NCBI GenBank assembly: GCA_002324875.1
Contig: NTJG01000006.1
Location: forward strand, 124,001-188,000
Length of the DNA stretch: 64,000 bases
From: Lysobacteraceae bacterium NML93-0793
GTDB taxonomy: Bacteria > Pseudomonadota > Gammaproteobacteria > Xanthomonadales > Xanthomonadaceae
Direction: 5' to 3'
A program made the position numbers and the translations under genes. The notes below the pieces were generated by a model. That model had not been told where the DNA came from, did no database searches, and saw nothing but the letters and a program-made list of their open reading frames with translations. How positions within the stretch are numbered: position 1 is the first letter of the stretch; each line of letters begins with the position of its first letter. Below are positions 58,692 through 64,000 of this stretch, in pieces.

Positions 58692-58781
58692 GGAGAGATG
58701 GCCGAGTGGTTTAAGGCAGCGGTCTTGAAAACCGCCGAAGGGTCAAACCTTCCGTGGGTTCGAATCCCACTCTCTCCGCCA
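58692..58781 (+). tRNA. tRNA-Ser (anticodon TGA)
   Basis: 90 bases with encoded CCA. Acceptor stem GGAGAGA/TCTCTCC, long D-arm, anticodon stem GCGGT/ACCGC with a CT-TGA-AA loop, a long class II variable arm with its own stem, and TTCGAAT T-loop. Reads UCA codons (and other UCN by wobble). The prophage begins immediately after its 3' end. Confidence 0.97.
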
Positions 58782-58832
58782 ATTGGCCTTCTGAATCAAC
58801 GGTTTAGGCCGATTCTAAACGCCAGCTGACCC

Positions 58833-58853
58833 AAAAACCCGCCAACCGGCTGG
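58833..58853 (-). terminator. Terminator after terminase large subunit
   Basis: Hairpin 58838-58843 with 58848-58853 (one mismatch) and an AAAAA run (58833-58837) that gives T5 on the minus strand, just past the terL stop. Ends the phage late transcript before the tRNA. Confidence 0.5.
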
Positions 58854-58896
58854 TGATGGGCGCGCGGAGGCGATTTGCGCGGCAACTCAGGTGACC

Positions 58897-60264
58897 CTAA
58901 GCCGCAAACCCAATATCGACGCGCGTCACCGGCTGCACCTGCAGGCAGGCATAGCGCACCGCGTCGGCGGCATGGTCTGGGCCACTGCTGTCGACGTCTT
59001 CGATCTTCTTTGCGTCGCGGGGCAGGTACGGCACCGTCGACCAGAAGTAGCGGCAATCGCTCGAGATGTAGAGCCCGGCCGAATCCGGCTTGCCGGCGTT
59101 CGCCAGCAGCTTGCGCATCCGGTTCCATCCGGTCATCCGGTCGGCCTTGCGCGCCGGCCGGAAGCGCACACCCTCCTTGCTGAACTCGTCGCCGATCGAG
59201 CCGGCCGCGTGGCCCGTCTTGGCGAAGCACGCATCATCGGCAACGCCGGCGGCCGGGATCTTCCAGCGCCGGCACATGGCGCGGATGTTCTCGGCCGTCT
59301 CCGGCACAGTCCAGCCCAGGCCGGCGCTCATGTTGCCGGTTTTGTGCGTGGCCAGCTCGTCGACCAGAACGATGCTATTGCGCGGAAAGTAGACGCCGCC
59401 CACGGTGCCCTCACGGCCGCCAGGCGAGCGCGCACAGACGTAGGTGGCGGACGGCGCGGAGCTGCCCCAGTCGTGCGCCAGGTACGTCTGCCAGCCATCG
59501 GGGATGGCCTTCCACGGCTCGATCATGTTGCGCTTCTCGTCGAGCACGCTGGCGAAGTACGCGCCGCGGTTCACGGCCCAATCGCCCTCAACCCACGCGC
59601 GCAGCAGCTCCGGATCATCCGGGCACGCCGCCTCGAGCTGCTCGGCGTACTGCTCGCGATCGATGAAGCGATTGCCGCTGAAGGTCGACGGGCAGTAGAC
59701 CCACTCGCGTTTGCTCTTGGGCTCCTTGAACGGCAGCCAGGGACGCGAGCGCAGCGCGAACCGGTGGGCCAGCCAGTGATGCCCGGCGCCGCCAGGGTTG
59801 GCCGCCATTACCATGCGGATCGGGATATCGCGCGGGCCACGCATGTTGGAGCGCAGCAGGTCGAGCAACGCCGAGTCGGCGAATTGCCCGGCCTCGTCGA
59901 CCATCAGTAGCGTGAAGCTGCGCCCTTGGAATTTGGCGTAGTCGCCCTGCGATTCGAGCTGGTCGAGCTCCATGATCGCGCCATTCGGAAAGCGCCACGT
60001 GTGCTCGTTCGCGTTGTAGCGCGCAGCCGTGCCATAGACCATGCTGAACACCTCCCGGCATACCTGCTCGAAGTCGGCCAGGCCCTTGTAGCTGCGCCGG
60101 ATGTACAGGATCCGCGCGCGCTCCTGATACTGCTCGGCGTGGCGCAGCGCCAGCAACGCCAGCGCATAGGACTTGCCGCCGCCGCGGCCGCCGCCCAGGA
60201 ACAGGTCGAATTCCTCGGGCACCGTCAGGGTGGCTTGCTGGAACTCGTTGAGCTCAAGCGTCAT
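58897..60264 (-). CDS. Phage terminase large subunit
   Basis: A 455-residue packaging motor. Walker A GGGRGGGKS at residues 24-32, Walker B LLMVDEAG (D123, E124), and the nuclease Asp residues in LAHDWGSSAPSA, VADDACFA and PDHAADAVRYA. Both ATPase and nuclease parts look intact. It cuts and translocates phage DNA. Its ATG overlaps terS by 11 bases. Being the last gene before the tRNA is unusual, as terminase usually begins the late operon. Confidence 0.93.
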   Translation of the reverse strand: MTLELNEFQQATLTVPEEFDLFLGGGRGGGKSYALALLALRHAEQYQERARILYIRRSYKGLADFEQVCREVFSMVYGTAARYNANEHTWRFPNGAIMELDQLESQGDYAKFQGRSFTLLMVDEAGQFADSALLDLLRSNMRGPRDIPIRMVMAANPGGAGHHWLAHRFALRSRPWLPFKEPKSKREWVYCPSTFSGNRFIDREQYAEQLEAACPDDPELLRAWVEGDWAVNRGAYFASVLDEKRNMIEPWKAIPDGWQTYLAHDWGSSAPSATYVCARSPGGREGTVGGVYFPRNSIVLVDELATHKTGNMSAGLGWTVPETAENIRAMCRRWKIPAAGVADDACFAKTGHAAGSIGDEFSKEGVRFRPARKADRMTGWNRMRKLLANAGKPDSAGLYISSDCRYFWSTVPYLPRDAKKIEDVDSSGPDHAADAVRYACLQVQPVTRVDIGFAA

Positions 60265-60658
60265 GGGGCAGCTTCTCCGGATCGATCACGCGCGCCTGCA
60301 GCCACTCCTCGCGCGTCGGCGCGGCCGGAATGTTGAAGGTCAGTTGCACGCGGTTGGCCTGCTCTGCGCGGTCGCCCTCGACATAGCCGTGGCGGGTCTT
60401 CAGCAGGAAGATGGCCGGCGTCGGGCTCTTGTCGATCTGCTTTTTGAGCGCGGCGATCAGAAATTGGTGTTCTTCCTCGATCCCCTCGTCATAGGCCGCG
60501 CGCAGACGGTCGTCGTCGTCCATCCACTGTTTGAGGGTGGCCACGCCGACGCCCAGGCGCCGCGCCATGACCTTCTGTGGGGTGGCCTCGGCCGCCCATC
60601 GCCGCACCTTCTCAGCGGTGCCGCGGGGCGGCTTGGTGGGCGCGGTGGGGACGGGCAC
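60254..60658 (-). CDS. Phage terminase small subunit-like DNA-binding protein
   Basis: A 134-residue protein with an N-terminal HTH (PQKVMARRLGVGVATLKQWMDDDDRL, residues ~27-52), a helical middle and a C-terminal acidic/hydrophobic tail. It directly precedes and overlaps terL, as expected for the small subunit that recognises the packaging site. ATG 60658. No strong sequence family identity beyond this. Confidence 0.8.
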   Translation of the reverse strand: MPVPTAPTKPPRGTAEKVRRWAAEATPQKVMARRLGVGVATLKQWMDDDDRLRAAYDEGIEEEHQFLIAALKKQIDKSPTPAIFLLKTRHGYVEGDRAEQANRVQLTFNIPAAPTREEWLQARVIDPEKLPHDA

Positions 60659-61273
60659 TTAGATCGCCCCCATCTGCCGCATGATGATGCCGCCCTGCAT
60701 GACCTCGTAGACGATCAGCTCGCCGCCGATCGGAGCTTCGGGATCGACGCTGGCGAGATGCGCCACCTGGGCGCGCGCCAAAGTCTGCATCGCGACCGGC
60801 GTGCTCATGTCCATCGACTCCGCGCCAGGGATGCCCGGGCCCGCGCACGTTGAATGGATCTCGTCGAGATAGACCCGACCGTCATCCTTGAAGTCCGCGG
60901 TGATCGCACGCAGCGCGCCGCGCTGCTGCGACCAGCCCACGACGGCAAGCTCGCAGCCCTGCGCATACGGGCCAGCCACACCGCCGGCTTGCGCCTGCGC
61001 GTGGTCGAGGTGAGCTTTCGCGCGCGGCAGGACCATCGGCAGTGACGCGACGATCAGGTCGACGTCGGCGATGGCATCAATGTTCATCAGCTCGAGGCAG
61101 ACGAATTTGAGCATCCCGACGTTACCGCGGCCGGCGATGACGGCTGTTCCGATGATGTGCGCCTTCTGCGCGCGGCCGGTCGTTGGCAGGTCCCCGATGC
61201 GGCAGCCTGCGACGGCGGTATCCACCGCGACTATGGCGCGGCCGGGTGACACGCTGACGTTGACGATGCTCAT
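60659..61273 (-). CDS. Phage protein of unknown function, possible Ntn-hydrolase-like fold
   Basis: A 204-residue protein I do not firmly recognise. The N-terminal MSIVNVSVSPGRAIVAVDTAVAG has the strand-turn-strand with Asp-Thr pattern of proteasome/HslV-like Ntn hydrolases; then TGRAQKAHIIGTAVIAGRGNVGMLKFVCLELMNID, and later QGCELAVVGWSQQRGALRAITADF. The fold idea is a weak inference. Start ATG 61273 overlaps the preceding gene stop (ATGA), and the stop is 1 bp from terS. A head-assembly or regulatory role is possible. Confidence 0.55.
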   Translation of the reverse strand: MSIVNVSVSPGRAIVAVDTAVAGCRIGDLPTTGRAQKAHIIGTAVIAGRGNVGMLKFVCLELMNIDAIADVDLIVASLPMVLPRAKAHLDHAQAQAGGVAGPYAQGCELAVVGWSQQRGALRAITADFKDDGRVYLDEIHSTCAGPGIPGAESMDMSTPVAMQTLARAQVAHLASVDPEAPIGGELIVYEVMQGGIIMRQMGAI

Positions 61274-61710
61274 GCGATCACCTTCCCGCCGACGATCGAA
61301 CCGCCGGCCATGACCGCGGCCGCCACGAGCATTCCGCTCGCGCCACCGATCGCACCGGCCAGTCCGCCTGCGGCGCCCCAGCCTGCACCTACGCCGGCAC
61401 CGAGCCCGAAGGTGAAGTAGGTGAGCGCGAGCATCGCGACGATGTAGAGCGCCTGTTTCCCGGCCTTGGCCCGAACTTCGATCAGGGTGCCGCTCTTGGG
61501 CTTCACCCGGTCCCACAGTGACTCCGGGACGACGCGTCCGCCGATAGCGGCAACCCAGCGACCCTCGCGGGTTTCAGGGGCGACACGGTGCAGGAATGCG
61601 CCCAGCGTTTCACCGGGTAGTAGCTCGGCGGCCATGTTGGCCTGCCCCTCGCAGCTGACCACGTTGGGCGTGCAAATCAATCGGGTTTCGTTGACGTCGG
61701 TCTGGTTCAT
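61270..61710 (-). CDS. TipJ/gpJ N-terminal-like phage tail protein, short form
   Basis: A 146-residue protein. Residues ~25-70 (GETLGAFLHRVAPETREGRWVAAIGGRVVPESLWDRVKPKSGTLIEVRA) resemble the ubiquitin-like N-terminal domain of phage tail-tip (gpJ-type) proteins. A Gly/Ala-rich hydrophobic stretch (~77-140) follows, likely membrane-spanning. Full TipJ proteins exceed 1000 residues, so this is either a natural short protein or an N-terminal remnant. ATG 61710 has AAGGAG six bases upstream. Coupled by ATGA to the 204-residue gene. Confidence 0.65.
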   Translation of the reverse strand: MNQTDVNETRLICTPNVVSCEGQANMAAELLPGETLGAFLHRVAPETREGRWVAAIGGRVVPESLWDRVKPKSGTLIEVRAKAGKQALYIVAMLALTYFTFGLGAGVGAGWGAAGGLAGAIGGASGMLVAAAVMAGGSIVGGKVIA

Positions 61711-61733
61711 TTCGATCTCCTTGGGTTGGGAGT

Positions 61734-62201
61734 TCACGCGCGCACCGCCACTGCGCCGAACGTGCGGCGCGTCAGGTAGGGAGCAACAAGGATCGCGGAG
61801 GCCGGCAGCGCCCGCTGCGACGGCACCGGCTCCGCATACTCCACCTCGAGCACGTCGACGCGCTCACGGATGACGGGTCCACGCGGTGCGGGGGCGGTGT
61901 CGCTGGCGTGCAGCTCGATCGCCAGCGCGCACTGCGCGGCCTTGATCGCGTGCGGGATGGCGTCAGGCGCAACGCCCGGCACGCCCTCGCGCGGCCATGC
62001 CAGCGCTTGCCAGGGCGACGCGCGCAGGCCAGCCCACGGCAGGCCGTCCATCTGCGCGGCTGCACGGCGCAGCAGGACGTCCAGGGCGTCGCCGTCCGCC
62101 GGCAAGGCGCCGCCGTAGCCTGACGCCCGTGCCTGCAGCTCTGCGCGCGTGGCGTAGCTGTCTGCGTTGCCCGCGCCGGCGCCGGTCTCAAGCGTCAGCA
62201 T
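61734..62201 (-). CDS. Head-tail connector protein (DnaT-like, gp6-like)
   Basis: A 155-residue protein of the group often annotated DnaT-like or HK97 gp6-like connector: LETGAGAGNADSYATRAELQARASGYG, then LLRRAAAQMDGLPWAGLRASPWQALAWPREGVPG and AIKAAQCALAIELHA. In phage genomes this protein follows the capsid gene and seals the portal exit. ATG 62201, overlapping the stop of the cold-shock-like gene by 14 bases. Confidence 0.8.
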   Translation of the reverse strand: MLTLETGAGAGNADSYATRAELQARASGYGGALPADGDALDVLLRRAAAQMDGLPWAGLRASPWQALAWPREGVPGVAPDAIPHAIKAAQCALAIELHASDTAPAPRGPVIRERVDVLEVEYAEPVPSQRALPASAILVAPYLTRRTFGAVAVRA

Positions 62202-62427
62202 TGCGCGCCCTTGGGGTGACGTGCGTGGCGTAGTAGCCGCCATCGGTGCGCACCGGAATGTAATCGAAGCGGTCGCCGATCTCCGGGGCCGGGCCGCGCA
62301 GCTCGCGCTTGTGCAACAGCACGTTGCCGCGGCCGTACTCGGGCGCGAGGAAGCCGTGCGAGCCAGCCCAGTGAATGATGCGGCCGGTTTCGTGGCCGGC
62401 CGTGTCGGTGTCGTGTTCTCGAATCAT
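62188..62427 (-). CDS. Small cold-shock-domain-like (OB-fold) phage protein
   Basis: A 79-residue protein. GRIIHWAGSHGFLAPEYGRGNVLLHKREL...PAPEIGDRFDYIPVRTDGGYYATHV follows the cold-shock domain pattern: GxIxxW at the start (residues 15-20), GFLAP (25-29) in RNP1 position, VLLHK (36-40) in RNP2, GDxxxY near 51-56, and GGYYATHV at the end. The aromatic RNP residues are reduced (only F26). Family membership is by pattern, not by search. ATG 62427. Position between capsid and connector is unusual for a CSD protein. Confidence 0.6.
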   Translation of the reverse strand: MIREHDTDTAGHETGRIIHWAGSHGFLAPEYGRGNVLLHKRELRGPAPEIGDRFDYIPVRTDGGYYATHVTPRARNADA

Positions 62428-62443
62428 GGGTGTATCCCCAAGC

Positions 62444-62496
62444 GGCCGGCGCAGGAAGTTGGGGGGCCCCGCCAGTGCGGGCAACCTGCGCCGGCC
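62444..62496. repeat. Inverted repeat with inner hairpin between phage capsid and CSD-like genes
   Basis: Perfect 12-bp arms GGCCGGCGCAGG (62444-62455) and CCTGCGCCGGCC (62485-62496). The 29-base loop holds an inner hairpin of its own. It lies between the capsid stop and the CSD-like start. No T-run, so more likely an RNA structure, attenuator or processing site than a terminator. Confidence 0.6.
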
Positions 62497-62503
62497 ATGA
62501 CGG

Positions 62504-63484
62504 TCAGCCGTGGCGGAGGAACGCCAGCGGCACGTTCTTGCGCTCGGCCACGCGCGTCCAGTTCGACGCGAGCGCGAGCTCGCCGATCGACGGGCTTTCC
62601 AGGGCGACGCTGGCATCGGTGAAGCTGAAGCCGGCCGGATGGATCGCGATGTTGGCGCGGGTGTGCAGGATCTGCTGGCCACCGCCGTTGCCGGCGCCGG
62701 GGCGGTTCTCGATCTCGGTGCCCTCGGCGATGCGCGGTGCGGTCATGCCATAGGCGACCGCGCCAGGCCCGAACAGCACCGACGTGTAGATCGGCGCGTC
62801 GGGGTCGGTGCGGTCGACGGTCGACAGGTCGTCGACGATGACGGCCATGCCGCGGAACGTCTGGATGAAGCCGCCGCGCGAGTCCGGGACGGTGGCGATC
62901 AGGTCGTTCTTGAGCGCCAGCGCGTAGGTGTCGGAGTGCATCGCGATCGCACGCAGGTCGCGCATGGCATCGCCCAGCGTGGCCGCGGCATCGATCACCG
63001 CAGTGGCACCGAAGGCACCGGACGCGGTGAACAGCATGTCGCCGCCATCGTTGGCGATGTTGTCGGCAAGTACGCCATTGAGCGACGCGATCAGGCGACG
63101 CTGCAGCTGTCGGGTCCAGTAGGCGGTGGTGCGGTTCTGGATACGCGCCAGGGCATCGCTGCCGGCCAGCTCGGAGGCGAGATTCATCGCCGACCAGGAC
63201 TGGTGCAAATAGCTCTTGCGGACCTTGTAGGACGTGCTGCCCAGCTTGCGCGGGACGGCCTCGTCGTCTGGGTCGTCGTTGACGATGTTGGCTTCGTCGT
63301 TGCCCAGGTCGAGCCACACCGGCACGGTGAAGCGGTCGGCGCCAGCACGCAGCTGCGCCTCGATCTCGGCATTGCGGGACATGACGCCGGACGTGACGAG
63401 CTCGGAACGCTCGGCCGTGTTCTCGACGACATAGGAGGTAAAGGAATCGGGTACGACAACATCGGAAAGGCGAACTGTCGCCAT
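62504..63484 (-). CDS. Phage major capsid protein
   Basis: A 326-residue capsid protein. MATVRLSDVVVPDSFTSYVVENTAERSELVTSG and WSAMNLASELAGSDALARIQNRTTAYWTRQLQRRLIASLNGVLADNIANDGGDM match the coat-protein family of temperate siphoviruses (not the lambda gpE type). Ends with a jelly-like beta-rich C-terminus. ATG 63484 has GAGGA upstream. No separate delta-domain scaffold is fused. Confidence 0.9.
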   Translation of the reverse strand: MATVRLSDVVVPDSFTSYVVENTAERSELVTSGVMSRNAEIEAQLRAGADRFTVPVWLDLGNDEANIVNDDPDDEAVPRKLGSTSYKVRKSYLHQSWSAMNLASELAGSDALARIQNRTTAYWTRQLQRRLIASLNGVLADNIANDGGDMLFTASGAFGATAVIDAAATLGDAMRDLRAIAMHSDTYALALKNDLIATVPDSRGGFIQTFRGMAVIVDDLSTVDRTDPDAPIYTSVLFGPGAVAYGMTAPRIAEGTEIENRPGAGNGGGQQILHTRANIAIHPAGFSFTDASVALESPSIGELALASNWTRVAERKNVPLAFLRHG

Positions 63485-63616
63485 GGTGGGAGTCCTCGGA
63501 ATCAAAGGGGATTCGGATGCGCTTGGTCCGCAGGACCGTGCGTTGCCCCCACCAGGGGCGTGTCGCGTGTGGCGTGTGCGCCAGCCCCACAAGGGTTGGC
63601 GGTGTCCACGTCTCGA

Positions 63617-63645
63617 ACACTACAAGAAGCGGGCCAAAAAGTCAA
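63617..63645 (-). promoter_or_regulatory. Promoter candidate for capsid gene
   Basis: TTGACT, 17-bp spacer, TAGTGT on the minus strand, ~130 bases before the capsid ATG. The -35 matches five of six; the -10 is weak (three of six). It overlaps the T-run of the terminator at 63636-63674, so the terminator and promoter share bases. Confidence 0.4.
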
Positions 63646-63674
63646 GCGGGACAGGCACTTACGCCCGTCCCGCT
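63636..63674 (-). terminator. Terminator between partial phage gene and capsid gene
   Basis: A stem AGCGGGAC (63645-63652) / GTCCCGCT (63667-63674) with an inner part-paired loop, followed on the minus strand by TGACTTTTT. Lies directly after the stop of the partial upstream gene. Confidence 0.7.
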
Positions 63675-63680
63675 CGGTGG

Positions 63681-64000
63681 TCAACGCAGGCCGTAGGGGC
63701 TCGCGGCGGGTGTGGCATCGGGCTTTGCTGTGGCCGCCGTGGCAGTGGCCCCGCGGACGCCGATCGCACCGCCGCCGCTGGCGCGTGAGCCAACCAGCAG
63801 GCGCGCGAATGCTTCGGCATCCGGCGACGACTCGGCGAGCTTGCGCACGTCCGCCGCGGTGAACATGGCCGGGCGCGGCTTCGCTTGCGCCTGCTGTGCG
63901 TCGGGCTTCTGCGTGCGCGCGTTGCCGCCGGTGTGCAGCGGCGCGCTGTCGGCCACCATCGCCGGCTTGCCCTCGGCATCGAGGATGGCGACGCGCCCAT
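63681..64000 (-). CDS. Phage protein C-terminal fragment, probable head-maturation or scaffold gene
   Basis: Only the last ~106 codons are inside the window: GRVAILDAEGKPAMVADSAPLHTGG, then a Gln/Pro/Lys-rich stretch and MFTAADVRKLAESSPDAEAFARLLVGSRASGGG, ending ATAATAKPDATPAASPYGLR. I do not recognise it. The position just before the capsid gene suits a scaffold or protease gene, but nothing in the sequence proves this. Start lies beyond 64000. Confidence 0.6.
   Translation of the reverse strand, partial: GRVAILDAEGKPAMVADSAPLHTGGNARTQKPDAQQAQAKPRPAMFTAADVRKLAESSPDAEAFARLLVGSRASGGGAIGVRGATATAATAKPDATPAASPYGLR

Larger units (their letters stand above)
58782..64000. mobile_element. Left end of a prophage integrated at tRNA-Ser
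   Basis: From 58782 to the window edge all genes read leftward and encode phage head and packaging functions: a partial gene, capsid, a small cold-shock-like gene, connector, a tail-tip-like gene, an unknown gene, terminase small and terminase large. The region starts directly after the tRNA-Ser, a common integration target. The tRNA 3' end is probably part of attL, but the matching attR is beyond the window. No integrase is seen at this end. Gene order has terminase last before the att side. Confidence 0.85.

Noticed and set aside
58782..58896. Integrase or excisionase gene between tRNA-Ser and terminase
   Set aside because: Only 115 bases, with a terminator; too short for either gene and no such frame present.

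Overview
The window is GC-rich chromosomal DNA from a gammaproteobacterium, most likely Xanthomonadaceae (Lysobacter/Luteimonas-like). This is inferred from family content: a DUF3247 protein, an FFLEEY-type protein, an S46 dipeptidyl peptidase, a serC-pheA-aroA cluster, two polyhydroxyalkanoate-associated proteins and a glucosylglycerol (GgpPS-type) osmolyte locus. Almost all of 1-58.8 kb is ordinary, densely packed chromosome. The last ~5.2 kb is the left end of a prophage that abuts a tRNA-Ser gene.

Layout. 0-13 kb: a truncated exonuclease gene and a cNMP/CBS/DUF294 protein; then a dienelactone hydrolase, a Tat-exported epimerase-like protein, an M14 peptidase, a VOC protein, a glutathionyl-hydroquinone reductase, glutaminase, a secreted GH16 glucanase with a LacI-type operator, a pirin/LysR divergent pair, a broken metallo-beta-lactamase gene and a hexose-6-phosphate mutarotase with a possible lipoprotein signal. 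13-25 kb: M13 peptidase, OsmC, AbgT transporter, DUF885 lipoprotein, nitroreductase, glycine-zipper protein, SDR, YkgJ, ROK kinase, DUF998, DUF1328 and DUF2789. 25-31 kb: a C-terminally truncated short-chain fatty acid transporter, two MliC-like lipoproteins, and an MFS-ggpPS operon whose glycosyltransferase half carries an in-frame amber codon. 31-45 kb: a COG3650 lipoprotein, DUF3247, a Crp/Fnr regulator, a CPXCG protein, an FdhF/YdeP oxidoreductase, a tightly overlapping operon of N-formylglutamate amidohydrolase (frameshifted), DUF1704/QEGLA metallopeptidase and ATP-grasp ligase, then S46 peptidase, pseudouridine synthase, HI0933-type flavoprotein, DksA-like, RidA and MscS genes. 45-58.8 kb: tRNA-Val, a membrane-anchored Mrr-like protein, phasin and PHA-system genes, an FHA protein, msrPQ, serC-pheA-aroA, two TonB-like proteins, serS, a LysR regulator and tRNA-Ser. 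58.8-64 kb: phage head and packaging genes, all leftward.

Four genes look damaged in different ways: a frameshift in a C5 tract, an amber codon, a C-terminal deletion, and a deletion/fusion remnant. That is a lot for 64 kb. Each should be checked against reads before being called a true pseudogene. No CRISPR array, rRNA operon, insertion sequence or complete defence island was seen. The most promising less-described units are the ATP-grasp/DUF1704/amidohydrolase operon and the prophage head module, which ends in terminase and carries a cold-shock-like OB-fold gene between capsid and connector genes.
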